From CBDDBX01 sp965225955 (GTDB taxonomy: Bacteria > Acidobacteriota > Aminicenantia > UBA2199), in NCBI GenBank assembly GCA_965225955.1, contig CBDDBX010000018.1, positions 62,001 through 126,000 of the forward strand: a DNA stretch of 64,000 nucleotides, given 5' to 3'. This document shows positions 42,268 to 51,624 of the stretch, in pieces. Within the stretch, counting starts at the first letter, position 1. Each line of letters opens with the position of its first letter. A model generated the notes under the pieces. The model had not been told where the DNA came from, searched no databases, and worked only from the letters and a program-made list of their open reading frames with translations. Made by a program: the position numbers and the translations under genes.

Positions 42268-45200
42268 ATGAAGAAGTCTTTAATTTTTGCTATTTCCATT
42301 CTTTTACCCGTTTTCTATATTTACAGTTCAATTAAAAACCCATCACTAATAGCCACTTATAGTAGCTCTGCAAGTGGAGAAGAGGTTTTTATAAAAGGTA
42401 ATTACGCCTATTGCGCAAACATTTCAGCAGGACTGCGAATAATAGATATAAGTAATCCTGCAACACCATTACTGAGATCTACTTACAATTGTACTGCTGT
42501 TGGTGTTAAGGTTGTTGGAAATTATGCCTATGTAACCACAGATAGTGGTGGCTTGATTATACTGGATATCAGTGATCCTTATGTAATGCCTACTCTTGTT
42601 GGTAGCTGTAATACCCCCGGCAATGCATTAATGTCCCATATTGAAGGCAATTACGCCTATGTTGCTGACAGACAGGGAGGCATGCAGATCATTAATATAA
42701 GCAATCCCGCTTCACCATTTATAGAGGGTAATTTCCCAACAACTTACTACGCAAGAGGTGTGTATGTTGTGGGCAATCTTGCCTATGTTGCTGAAGGCTG
42801 GGGGCTTAGGGTAGTCGACATAAGCAACCCTTCTGCTCCAGTATATAGAGGCGGATATGAAACAGCCAGATCAGCCTACGACGTAAAGGTAGTTGGTAAC
42901 TACGCCTATGTTGCAGCAAAAGAATCCGGCATGCTTATCTTTGATATCACAAACCCTGCAGCTCCAGGTCTGGTTGGGAGTTACATTACAACAGCAGCAA
43001 CAGCTGTAAGTATAAGTGGAAATTATGCATATATTTCTGACTCTTCAGGAATGATAATAGTTAATATAGAGACTCCATCTTCTCTTTACCTGATCGGCTC
43101 ATACTCTACATCCTATGCTGGTAAACATGTTTTTGTAAACAATAATAACGCATATCTCTCAGGTACCCCTGCTTTTTCAATACTCGACGTAACCGCAACT
43201 GTTCCGGTTCTTACACTAAATCCGATATCAGGTGTCAGCTATACTACTGCCACTTTCAGTGGTAATGTCACCAATGACGGAAATGGAAATTCTACAGAAA
43301 GAGGATTTTGCTGGCACACATCACCATCCCCAACTACATCCAACTCAAAAATTGCCAATGGTTCAGGAGAAGGTTCATATATCAATAACATAACCAGCCT
43401 TCTTCCTGGTACAAAATACTATGTAAGATCCTATGCTGTAAATGCTGTAGGTACTGGTTATAGCAATACTGAAACCTTTACAACTCCTGCCTACTTACCT
43501 CCCACAGCTACAACAGGCAACGCCAGTGGAATACATTTAACAGGAGGAACTCTTAACGGAACAGTCAACGCAAATAATCAAAACACTACAATTACATTTG
43601 AATATGGAACTACCGTAGCATACGGATCAGAAAGAGTAGCCAGTCCCCCATCTTTGTCAGGTAATTCAGCTGTTGCAGTGACATCCTCATTAACCGGTTT
43701 ATTACCCAATACCACATATCATTTCAGAGTAAAAGCTGTAAATATCGTAGGTACAACTTATGGTGCAGATATGACTTTCACAACAGTCAGCGGGCCTCCG
43801 GTTGTTACCACAAGTTCCTCAACCGGCATAACCAATACCGGAGCAACTCTTAACGGAACAGTTAACGCAAATAATCAGAGTACTACAGCTACATTTGAAT
43901 ACGGAACAACAGCAGCATATGGTTCAACTATAACAATAGATCAGGGGACTCTCTCTGGTGTCACTAATTATGCTGTTACTTCAACTATAAGCGGCCTTAC
44001 TCCCAATACAACCTATCACTACAGATTAGTAGCTGTAAATGGCAGTGGCACATCTTATGGTGCAGATGCTACTTTCTCAACAGGAGTGGGTGCTCCACCC
44101 TCAGTAACTACATCAGTTGTGTCCATCATAAATCCCGAAACAGTTCAATGTGGAGGTACTGTCACATCTGAAGGAAACGGACCTGTTACTTCAAGAGGTG
44201 TTTGCTGGAGCCTGACACCAACTCCATCAATCAACGGTTTTCATACAAACGATGGAACGGGGACAGGCACTTTTAACAGTATTATAAATAACCTCTTATC
44301 TGGACAGAAATATTATGTGAGAGCATATGCTTCAAACTTGTACGGCACTGCATATGGAGAAGAGAAAACTTTTACTACAGAAGCTGGTAAACTGCCGGTA
44401 GTAAATACCAGACCGGTTTACTCAATAGGTATCACAACAGCCGGAAGTGGTGGTTCGGTTACATCTGGAGGAGACGCTGCTGTAACTGCAAGAGGTGTCT
44501 GTTGGAGTCTCGCTTCCAATCCTGCAATTAACGGTTTTCACACAACCGACGGAACAGGAACAGGTGATTTTGCAAGCTCCCTTAGTAACCTTATTCCCGG
44601 ACAGAGTTACTATGTAAGAGCTTATGCTACAAACTCTTACGGTACAACATATGGGCAGAACATTAAATTTACCACAAAACGGGAAAACCCTGTAATTCAG
44701 ATCATTACTCCTTCTGAAGGAGATGCAATAAAGGATACAGTAAAAATAGTAACAATATCTTCTGATACGGTTAATCAGATAAACTGCTATATAGATGAAC
44801 GTTTGCTTTGTACCAGAACTCCCGACATCTATACCGGAAGAAAGCCTCTTATAAATGCTGAGTTTGAGCCAGAAGAAGCAGAATATCTGTTTATCGACAA
44901 CAGGAATATTCTTAAAAAGATTAATCACAAAAGAGATATAAAAAATGTTTTCAGCAGGAACCTTCAGATCAGGGATTTTATTTTAAATCAGAGCGGAGTA
45001 CTCTGGCTGTCACTTCTGAATCCTGTAAAACTAAAAGACAACTCTGTATGTAGTTATTTGAGAATGGACATGATAACTGGATCAGTTACTGGTTCAGAAG
45101 AGATACCTGTTTCTTATCATTATGAAGAGACCACCATAGATTTTAACTACAATCCAATGTCAAAGAACTACAAAGTAAAGGTTAAAACCGGTTTTAATAA

Positions 45201-45762
45201 AGATGATCATGAAACCATAGCATTTTTGAGATATATCCCACGCAGGATTATTTCAACCTCACAAAACCTTCCCGGCATATTAAAACAGATCTCTTTTGAG
45301 TACTCAGAATATAGTTCTGAACAGGTTACCCTTAACCGTTACTCTATAGACTGGAACACCCTCAATTATAATGATGGAGTATGCAAAATAAGAGTTGTAG
45401 CAGAAGACAGTGAAAACAGGACTGTTTCTGACTCAATAGATGTAGTTATCAGAAATATTAACCTTACACTGAATGCTACACGTAAAGAGGTAAAAGCTTA
45501 TCTGATCAGAACCCATATAGCAGATCTGAAGTTCATCGTCCAGAACAAAAAAAATAGTAAAATATCCCATTATCAGATACTGAGAAGCACAAATAGTGGC
45601 AGTTTTGAAGTTATTACCACAATACAGGCAACATCTGTAACTGATAACACCGGTGGCTATTATGATAAGAACATTGATAAGAATAGTAGCTATAAATATA
45701 AAATAGTAGCTTACGATGAAGCAGGAAATATACTCTCAGAATCCAATACAGAAACTATATAG
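42268..45762 (+). CDS. Large exported LVIVD-propeller/Fn3-like repeat protein
   Basis: 1164 residues with a signal peptide (about 1-20). Residues about 25-310 hold some seven LVIVD-type repeats (pattern VxGNYAYVAxxxxGLxIxDISNPxxP), likely one beta-propeller. Residues about 310-810 hold five Fn3-like repeats of two kinds: three with a TATFEYGTTxAYGS/NTTYHxR core or close relatives, and two near-identical ones sharing RGVCWS, DGTGTG and GQxYYVRAYA. The last 350 residues include a bacterial Ig-like strand set and a final Fn3-like HYQILRSTNSGSFEVI. No sortase, autotransporter or clear C-terminal sorting signal is seen. It is probably surface-exposed and involved in binding. Confidence 0.85.
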   Translation: MKKSLIFAISILLPVFYIYSSIKNPSLIATYSSSASGEEVFIKGNYAYCANISAGLRIIDISNPATPLLRSTYNCTAVGVKVVGNYAYVTTDSGGLIILDISDPYVMPTLVGSCNTPGNALMSHIEGNYAYVADRQGGMQIINISNPASPFIEGNFPTTYYARGVYVVGNLAYVAEGWGLRVVDISNPSAPVYRGGYETARSAYDVKVVGNYAYVAAKESGMLIFDITNPAAPGLVGSYITTAATAVSISGNYAYISDSSGMIIVNIETPSSLYLIGSYSTSYAGKHVFVNNNNAYLSGTPAFSILDVTATVPVLTLNPISGVSYTTATFSGNVTNDGNGNSTERGFCWHTSPSPTTSNSKIANGSGEGSYINNITSLLPGTKYYVRSYAVNAVGTGYSNTETFTTPAYLPPTATTGNASGIHLTGGTLNGTVNANNQNTTITFEYGTTVAYGSERVASPPSLSGNSAVAVTSSLTGLLPNTTYHFRVKAVNIVGTTYGADMTFTTVSGPPVVTTSSSTGITNTGATLNGTVNANNQSTTATFEYGTTAAYGSTITIDQGTLSGVTNYAVTSTISGLTPNTTYHYRLVAVNGSGTSYGADATFSTGVGAPPSVTTSVVSIINPETVQCGGTVTSEGNGPVTSRGVCWSLTPTPSINGFHTNDGTGTGTFNSIINNLLSGQKYYVRAYASNLYGTAYGEEKTFTTEAGKLPVVNTRPVYSIGITTAGSGGSVTSGGDAAVTARGVCWSLASNPAINGFHTTDGTGTGDFASSLSNLIPGQSYYVRAYATNSYGTTYGQNIKFTTKRENPVIQIITPSEGDAIKDTVKIVTISSDTVNQINCYIDERLLCTRTPDIYTGRKPLINAEFEPEEAEYLFIDNRNILKKINHKRDIKNVFSRNLQIRDFILNQSGVLWLSLLNPVKLKDNSVCSYLRMDMITGSVTGSEEIPVSYHYEETTIDFNYNPMSKNYKVKVKTGFNKDDHETIAFLRYIPRRIISTSQNLPGILKQISFEYSEYSSEQVTLNRYSIDWNTLNYNDGVCKIRVVAEDSENRTVSDSIDVVIRNINLTLNATRKEVKAYLIRTHIADLKFIVQNKKNSKISHYQILRSTNSGSFEVITTIQATSVTDNTGGYYDKNIDKNSSYKYKIVAYDEAGNILSESNTETI
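44259..44268 (+). repeat. GGGGACAGGC motif copy (inside gene, sense)
   Basis: In the fourth Fn3-like repeat, encoding Gly-Thr-Gly of DGTGTG. The fifth repeat encodes the same residues with GGAACAGGAACAGG, so this copy may be a coincidence of codon choice or a recent change. Confidence 0.45.
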
Positions 45763-45775
45763 GAATTAACAGAAA

Positions 45776-45800
45776 GTGCTACCGGATTTCCTGGTAGCAC
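45776..45800. terminator. Hairpin between convergent genes
   Basis: GTGCTACC, a short loop, GGTAGCAC, with two further inner pairs. It is 13 bases after the surface-protein stop and 23 bases from the zinc-ribbon gene stop. Confidence 0.65.
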
Positions 45801-45822
45801 AGGATATTTCTTATATAAAAAA

Positions 45823-46905
45823 TTACTGCAGAAAGAAGATGGTTCCTGCTATTATTCCTATGGTGATAAAAATTGTAAGAAGTATCTTTGATACGCTCCA
45901 GGGGCGTTCTCCCTGTACTTCACCGGTTTGTCCATTAATAAGAAAACGATATACTTTATTACGATACCTGTAGGAACTGATCCAGACAGGTACAAGCAGA
46001 TGTCTGAACTTTGTATTACGGAAATCTGAGTTCAGACTATTGATAACCTGAAGATCACCGCCTATATCTCTTTTAACAGCATCTTCAATATGCAGTTTCA
46101 TTATACTCCGGGCATTCTCAAAACTCTCTTCAAGACCTTTACTACAAGCTTCTGAGCGAAAACCACTGAGGTAGCGTTCATCAAAAACCACCATATCATT
46201 CAAATGCCATGGAGTCAGTTTATTTACATACTTTTCCGGCAGAGTTGTGCCACCTGAAATCATGAGATCATCAAAGCTAAGAGAAACGTGCCCCGCAGCA
46301 GGACTCCATCTGGTATGCCTGACCTGTCTCTGCCTGACTTCTGTCTCTCCTTCAGAATTGGTAGTGGTATATGTTTCCGTTGTGTAGTAGTAATCTCCTC
46401 TGCTGCCACTATACTGATTTGAGGTATCAGAATCAAATGTCCAGTACGGAATATAAACACCATTTACTTTCCCCGCACCAGCTCTCTTCTTCAGATCTGA
46501 AGGAGCAAACCATAAAGAACCTATCCATTTACGAAACCTTTCTCTGGCACTGCTTTTCTCTACGATGAAAGGTATTAAAGCGCCTGGTTTTACAGATTTC
46601 ATAGTCCCGGCATCAACATTCATTAACGAAGTTGAACAGTACGGACACTCTTCTGAAGTAACTCCGGCTTCCATTGTTACTGTAGCACCACATGCACCAC
46701 ATTTTAAAAAAGATTCTTCTATCTGTTCTTCTTTATCTTTAAGCTGAATCAGCTGTTCACTGTAATCCAGCTCTTCAACTTCTGCAGAACTTTCAATACT
46801 CTGATCATATTGACAGTATGGACATCTGAGGTGGTTGGTGCCTGGTTTGAATTTAAGCAGGCCACCACAGCCATTACACTTAAGACTTAACTCTTTTTCT
46901 TTCAT
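45823..46905 (-). CDS. Double zinc-ribbon membrane protein (YdjG-like)
   Basis: 360 residues. Two rubredoxin-like ribbons are visible: C10-C13-C28-C31 and C69-C72-C87-C90. They are followed by a beta-rich domain (VYIPYWTFDSDTSNQYSGSRGDYYYT, about 155-330) and one C-terminal membrane helix (about 338-358). It is third in a minus-strand operon after terB-like and SPFH genes (gap 12 bases). B. subtilis YdjG has a similar ribbon-membrane plan and works with the SPFH protein YdjI and PspA; the parallel is by architecture and neighbourhood. Confidence 0.75.
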   Translation of the reverse strand: MKEKELSLKCNGCGGLLKFKPGTNHLRCPYCQYDQSIESSAEVEELDYSEQLIQLKDKEEQIEESFLKCGACGATVTMEAGVTSEECPYCSTSLMNVDAGTMKSVKPGALIPFIVEKSSARERFRKWIGSLWFAPSDLKKRAGAGKVNGVYIPYWTFDSDTSNQYSGSRGDYYYTTETYTTTNSEGETEVRQRQVRHTRWSPAAGHVSLSFDDLMISGGTTLPEKYVNKLTPWHLNDMVVFDERYLSGFRSEACSKGLEESFENARSIMKLHIEDAVKRDIGGDLQVINSLNSDFRNTKFRHLLVPVWISSYRYRNKVYRFLINGQTGEVQGERPWSVSKILLTIFITIGIIAGTIFFLQ

Positions 46906-46917
46906 TATATGGAGTCA

Positions 46918-48036
46918 CTAAAAAGGAATTGGTGGTGGAACTTCTGTAAAAAGGTTTCTGGTTCCTTCAACTTCTGAGGCTTTTGCCCACTGAGCCATTC
47001 CTTTAGTCCATACCAGAGAATCTCTTGTAAGTGTTCCCTGTGCAGCCATGTTTTTCAGTACAGCTTCCTCAAAAGGACCTGCCTGTTTACCGTCAACTGC
47101 GACATAGAATTTAACTGCATGAGGAAGTGGAGGTGGTGCAGCTTCAGGTGCTGAGGCCGGAGCCGATGACGTCCCTGGTGCTCCCGGAGCTCCCCGGAAC
47201 ATCTGATTCGCCATTGCAAATCCCATTCCAAGGCCTATACCTTCACCTGCTGCTCCAGCAGGATTGTTAGCTGCAGTTTCCATGGCGTTAGCATACTGGT
47301 AAGTCGTATACTTATTCAGATCACCAATAACCCCCATACTTGTTCTTTTATCAAGAGCCTCTTCAACTTCCGGTGGAAAAGAGATATTCTCAACCAGCAT
47401 TTTGGTAATATCGAGTCCATACTCCATAAACTCTTCAGTTACCTTCTTATCTACAATATCTGAGATGTCGTCATATTTTGACGCAAGATCAAGAGCTGGT
47501 ATACCACTCTCACCAATAGTATCTGAGAAGCGTGTTACAATAATATTTTTCAACTGCTCAGTAATTTCACCGGCAGTAAAATGGCTTTCTGTACCTGCAA
47601 TTTCTGTAATAAATTTACCTGCATCAACAATTTTTATAGAATATGTTCCATATGCTCTGAGGCGTATTGGTCCAAATTCAGGATCTCTCAACATAACAGG
47701 GTTCTTTGTACCCCACTTACGATCTGTAAAATTTCTTGTGGAAACAAAATATACTTCTGCTTTAAAAGGACTTTCAAAGCCATATTTCCAACCTTTAAGA
47801 GTAGCAAGAATCGGAAGATTCTGAGTATTAAGAGTGTACATGCCGGGCTGGAAAACATCTGCAATCTGACCTTCATTTACAAAAACTGCAGCCTGTCCGG
47901 GTCTTACCGTCAGTTTAGCTCCGTTCTTTATCTCATTCTGAAAACGATCGAAACGATACACCATAGTATCGCTGGAATCATCCATCCACTCGATAATATC
48001 TATTAATTCGTGCTTTAATCTGTCAAAAATGCCCAT
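46918..48036 (-). CDS. SPFH-domain protein with C-terminal GYF_2 domain (YdjI-like)
   Basis: 372 residues. The N-terminal amphipathic start MGIFDRLKHELIDIIEW is typical of YdjI/virion-core-like proteins. The SPFH/band-7 domain covers about 30-230 (LTVRPGQAAVFVNEGQIADVFQPGMY at its start). A glycine/methionine segment and an alanine-proline linker (about 255-300) lead to a GYF_2/DUF4339 domain (FYVAVDGKQAGPFEEAVLKNMAAQG, SLVWTKGMAQWAKA). It probably forms membrane-associated oligomers in envelope stress. The ATG overlaps the terB-like stop by one base (TAATG). Confidence 0.88.
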   Translation of the reverse strand: MGIFDRLKHELIDIIEWMDDSSDTMVYRFDRFQNEIKNGAKLTVRPGQAAVFVNEGQIADVFQPGMYTLNTQNLPILATLKGWKYGFESPFKAEVYFVSTRNFTDRKWGTKNPVMLRDPEFGPIRLRAYGTYSIKIVDAGKFITEIAGTESHFTAGEITEQLKNIIVTRFSDTIGESGIPALDLASKYDDISDIVDKKVTEEFMEYGLDITKMLVENISFPPEVEEALDKRTSMGVIGDLNKYTTYQYANAMETAANNPAGAAGEGIGLGMGFAMANQMFRGAPGAPGTSSAPASAPEAAPPPLPHAVKFYVAVDGKQAGPFEEAVLKNMAAQGTLTRDSLVWTKGMAQWAKASEVEGTRNLFTEVPPPIPF

Positions 48037-48434
48037 TACTCACCTCCAATAATTACTTCTGCATTCATAATTATCTCTCTGTGCCTGAGTACCCAGGCTT
48101 CGATTTCTGCTGCTTCCTGCTCACTGAAATCAAAAGAGAGGGCCAGAGCTCTGAGAATAACTCTCTCACTATCGCAACACTCTCCATCAACATAAGCCAG
48201 AGCTACAGATTCTATCATTACAATTTTTCTGGCTTCTCTTGTATCAAAATTTTGCGCAAGTTCTTCAACTGTACCATCCGGCAATACAACTTCTGTATAA
48301 AGTCCGGTTTCATATCTGAAATTTTCAATAAGCTGTCTCTCTCTTTTATCAAAACGTCCATCAGCTTTGACCATCTTAAGGGCCAGAGCAATAAAAGCTT
48401 TCTGCTGCATAGGGTTTAATCTTCCCAGAAACAT
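48036..48434 (-). CDS. TerB-like protein
   Basis: 132 residues, all helical. KMVKADGRFDKRERQLIENFRYETG (about 20-44) and AYVDGECCDSERVILRALALSFDFSEQE (about 78-105) are the paired acidic repeats of TerB-like domains. It is first in the operon with the SPFH and zinc-ribbon genes. GGAGGA precedes the ATG. Its role is likely to be at the membrane or in stress sensing, by family association only. Confidence 0.75.
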   Translation of the reverse strand: MFLGRLNPMQQKAFIALALKMVKADGRFDKRERQLIENFRYETGLYTEVVLPDGTVEELAQNFDTREARKIVMIESVALAYVDGECCDSERVILRALALSFDFSEQEAAEIEAWVLRHREIIMNAEVIIGGE

Positions 48435-48529
48435 TTTATCCTCCTGTTTTTCTAATTATCTAAGAAAGTGGTATCGACCTGTGTAATCAGATCAAACAAT
48501 CTACTTCTGTAAACAGTTATATATTCAAA

Positions 48530-50077
48530 CTACCATTTCAAAACTCTTTTTTCAATCAAAAAAAGAGTACCAAAAACAAGTCCCGCAATGCATCCTTTAA
48601 CACCTAAGTGCACAACTGTAAGCAGAGTGGTTTCAGGCATATCTGTTAAGGCTCTTAAGCCTATTACCAGCAAACCTCCTGCAATAATATTTACAATAGC
48701 AGAAACTTTGAATCTCCACCCCATAGATCCTGCACCAATCTCTTTTTTAAGATACCGTCTCATTAACACCATATTAAATGTAAAAGCAAGTGAAGAGGCC
48801 AGTGCTATACCTTTATGCCCCATTCCCATCGTCTCTGCAAAAAGGTATGCAAATACTATATTAAGAATAGCTCCTGCAAATGAGATCTTCAGAGCATACT
48901 TATTTTTACTGAACAGAGATAGTATTCTGGTATAGTAACCAACAAGGCTAAGAGGCAATATCCCGACAGCATACATCATAAAAGCCTGAGCTGTCAGTAT
49001 CATTGAGTTCTCATCAAAAGCCCCTCTCATAAAAGCCAGTCTCACAATCTCTTCTGCAGCTGCAAGAATAATAGTTGTTACAGGAATTATAAGCAGAAGA
49101 TTCAGGCTGATTCCTTTATTCAGCAATTTATTGAACTCCTCTCTGTTATCATTATCTTTCATCTTATTAAGAGTAGGATTAATCCCTCTGGATATTGAGA
49201 GTGAAATTATTGCAAAAGGAAGCTGAAATAGTCTCTGGGCATAACTTAATGAAGAGATAGCGCCGGAAAACAGACTTGTTGCAAGAACCCTTGTAAATAC
49301 CTCAGAGCTCTTAGTCAGAATAGAATTAAGGGTTATTATTCCACTCTCTTTCTTAATTACATCAACTTCAGAACTACTGTCTCTGAATTTCAGGCTATAG
49401 ATTGCGTTGGTTTCTCTGCGAAAACTTTTTCTGCATACAAAGATTATCTGAATAAGAAACTGTAAAAAAGCTCCAAGTACATACCCGGCTGCAATTGAAT
49501 AACCACCCCAGGACTCCTCAAACAGATACACAGATATTATTACCCCTACACTCAGCATAACCGGAGCAAAAGCAAATATCCAGTTCTTATCAAAGAAGTT
49601 AAGAAGGCTTCCAACAAAAGCTGCCAGTCCTATAAAAAGCATAAAGGGCAACATCACCAGCACCAGATTCAGAGTCATGTCGTAGTCAAAATGTCCGGCA
49701 GAAACCAGGAACCCAAAGACTCCGGGAAAACTATCTTTCAGTGAAAAGAGAAGAGGTATAATGAGATAGAAAAGAGCTGTAACACATAAAAGAATTACAA
49801 AAAACCAGTTAAATACAACAGAGAGAAACTTCCATGCCCTCTTATGTTCTCCACGATCATATATTGTTTTAAAAGGAGGCATAAAAGCTCTTTCCACCAT
49901 ATCCTCACCAAGAATCTGTCTCATAATATTCGGGAATATCAGAGCAAGACTGAAAGCATCTGCTATCTTCCCGGTTCCAAAATAGTGAGCGACTATCATA
50001 TCTCTGAAAAATCCGAAAACTCTTGAAATCGTTGTTCCGGTGAAAATTTTGAAAATATTCTTAAAAATCTGTGTCAA
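48530..50077 (-). CDS. murJ: Lipid II flippase MurJ (MviN)
   Basis: 515 residues, about 14 membrane helices. The MOP-superfamily start is typical of MurJ: GTTISRVFGFFRDMIVAHYFGTGKIADAFSLALIFPNIMRQILGEDMVERAFMP, whose arginines line the central cavity. It flips lipid II for peptidoglycan synthesis. The start is TTG (50075-50077), with a GGAG site about 10 bases upstream; no ATG is available until residue 24, inside the first helix. Confidence 0.95.
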   Translation of the reverse strand: MTQIFKNIFKIFTGTTISRVFGFFRDMIVAHYFGTGKIADAFSLALIFPNIMRQILGEDMVERAFMPPFKTIYDRGEHKRAWKFLSVVFNWFFVILLCVTALFYLIIPLLFSLKDSFPGVFGFLVSAGHFDYDMTLNLVLVMLPFMLFIGLAAFVGSLLNFFDKNWIFAFAPVMLSVGVIISVYLFEESWGGYSIAAGYVLGAFLQFLIQIIFVCRKSFRRETNAIYSLKFRDSSSEVDVIKKESGIITLNSILTKSSEVFTRVLATSLFSGAISSLSYAQRLFQLPFAIISLSISRGINPTLNKMKDNDNREEFNKLLNKGISLNLLLIIPVTTIILAAAEEIVRLAFMRGAFDENSMILTAQAFMMYAVGILPLSLVGYYTRILSLFSKNKYALKISFAGAILNIVFAYLFAETMGMGHKGIALASSLAFTFNMVLMRRYLKKEIGAGSMGWRFKVSAIVNIIAGGLLVIGLRALTDMPETTLLTVVHLGVKGCIAGLVFGTLFLIEKRVLKW

Positions 50078-50187
50078 TCTGATCTATCTCCGTTATATAC
50101 AGAAAATTGTAACATATTTATTTATCACTTTTCATTTTCCCACGTGTTAAAATAGGTTATATAATTTTTGAAATAAGGGAGTAAATT

Positions 50188-50802
50188 ATGAAATTTTTTT
50201 TCATCTTATCAACTATCGCCACTCTGTTCTTTACCAGCTGTGCTTTCACGGATATCAACTCTTTTGCTGATCCCGATTTTGCAGGAGCACGTTATAAGAA
50301 AATTATGGTAAAGTGCGAAGGTACAGATATGAGAACAGTAAAAAAGATAGAGAGGCTGTTTTGCGAAAAACTTAACTCTTCATCATCCACTGCAGCTATT
50401 GCAGATTTTGAAATTTTCCTTCCTACCCGGGAATATAGTGATGATGATTTCTATTCAACTCTTGAAAGACGTGGAGTAGATGCTTTTCTCATTCTTGAAC
50501 TTACAGACAAATACTTTGAAGAGTACCAGAATCCAACCTATATCAGCAGTAAAAGGGTTACCCGTTATCGCTATGGAAGAAGAATAACAACCGAAAGAAC
50601 TATCGTAACCGGAGGGGACATCTCCCAGTTACCAAACCTTAAATACCGCCTGACTCTTTATGATACTAAAACCGGACGAAAAGCCTGGATCGCTTCATCC
50701 CATACATCAGGTAGTGAACTTGCAGATCTCTCAATTATGATAGAGTCACTAGCCGGTAAATGCCTTGAAGAACTCAAAGCAAAAGGGATGATATCAAACT
50801 AA
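50188..50802 (+). CDS. Lipoprotein of unknown function
   Basis: 204 residues. Signal with lipobox FTSC (C18). The mature part has an alpha/beta pattern (KKIMVKCEGTD, GVDAFLILELTD, YRLTLYDTKTGRKAWIASS) reminiscent of small periplasmic lipoproteins that combine a nucleotide-free GNA1162-like or DUF4136-like fold, but no family is certain. GGGAG precedes the ATG; a hairpin follows the stop. Confidence 0.7.
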   Translation: MKFFFILSTIATLFFTSCAFTDINSFADPDFAGARYKKIMVKCEGTDMRTVKKIERLFCEKLNSSSSTAAIADFEIFLPTREYSDDDFYSTLERRGVDAFLILELTDKYFEEYQNPTYISSKRVTRYRYGRRITTERTIVTGGDISQLPNLKYRLTLYDTKTGRKAWIASSHTSGSELADLSIMIESLAGKCLEELKAKGMISN

Positions 50803-50819
50803 CAGACTCATTTACAAAA

Positions 50820-50848
50820 GGCAGATTATCTTAACTGGTTAATCTGCC
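50820..50848. terminator. Hairpin between lipoprotein gene and map
   Basis: GGCAGATTA and TAATCTGCC arms (9 pairs) around an 11-base loop. It lies between two convergent stops. Confidence 0.65.
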
Positions 50849-50859
50849 ATACAATTTAT

Positions 50860-51624
50860 CTAAATCTCCTCTTCTCTGAGAGTTAAAATTTCACACCCTG
50901 TATTTGTTACAGCAATAGTATGCTCAAATTGAGCTGAAAGCTTTCCATCTTCAGTAGCAACTGTCCAGTCATCATCAAGATGCTTTATCCTTCTGCTTCC
51001 TTCATTTATCATAGGTTCAATAGTGAAGACCATTCCTTTTGTCAGCTTTATTCCTTTTCCCTTTTTTCCAAAATGAGCAACCTGAGGCTCTTCATGCATC
51101 TCTCTCCCGATACCGTGACCACAATACTCCCTGACAACAGTGTATCCTTTTTTAACAGCGTGCTGGTGAATGTGAAAGCCCACATCTCCTATCGTATTAC
51201 CTGGTCTGACCTGCCCTATTCCCTTAAAAAGGCATTCACGGGTAACAGTACAAAGCCTTTTGGCTTCTTCACTACATTCACCAATCAGATACATTCTTGA
51301 AGTATCAGCAATCAGCCCGTGTTTCTTAACTGTTACATCCAGATTAACAATATCGCCATCTTTCAGAACATCATATCTGGAGGGTACCCCGTGACAGACA
51401 ATATCGTTTATTGATGAATTAAGTGCAAACTTAAAATCATACTGACCAATGGAAGATGGAATAGCATCATAATCTTCCCGAATCCACTGCTCCGCAAGTT
51501 TAGCAATATAGTATGTATCTACACCCGGCTTCATCTCAGGTATCAATCTCGATAGAACTGCACCGGCAATTTTACCTGTTTCCCGATAAAGCATCATATC
51601 TCTTGACGATTTAAGTGGTATCAC
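50860..51624 (-). CDS. map: Methionine aminopeptidase type I
   Basis: About 254 residues from a GTG start (51622-51624) with a CAGGA site 4 bases upstream. This gives (M)IPLKSSRDMM, the usual family beginning; a TTG six codons upstream and an ATG further down are less fitting. Metal ligands by position from the GTG: D96, D107, H170 (CGHGIGREMHEEP), E203 (FTIEPM) and E234 (AQFEHT), with substrate-site H78 (CHGVP). There is no N-terminal zinc finger. It removes initiator methionine. The start overlaps the end of the ParD-like gene by 14 bases. Confidence 0.93.
   Translation of the reverse strand: MIPLKSSRDMMLYRETGKIAGAVLSRLIPEMKPGVDTYYIAKLAEQWIREDYDAIPSSIGQYDFKFALNSSINDIVCHGVPSRYDVLKDGDIVNLDVTVKKHGLIADTSRMYLIGECSEEAKRLCTVTRECLFKGIGQVRPGNTIGDVGFHIHQHAVKKGYTVVREYCGHGIGREMHEEPQVAHFGKKGKGIKLTKGMVFTIEPMINEGSRRIKHLDDDWTVATEDGKLSAQFEHTIAVTNTGCEILTLREEEI

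Noticed and set aside
43500..44700. Direct repeats in the surface-protein gene as a CRISPR or satellite array
   Set aside because: The repeats are in frame, about 270-300 bases long, and encode Fn3-like domains.
47890..47899. GCCTGTCCGG as another dispersed-motif copy
   Set aside because: The core is broken at the ninth base, and it encodes the conserved RPGQAA of the SPFH domain.
47402..48006. Two long plus-strand frames opposite the SPFH gene
   Set aside because: Shadows of the SPFH gene, which has clear domain content and operon overlap.
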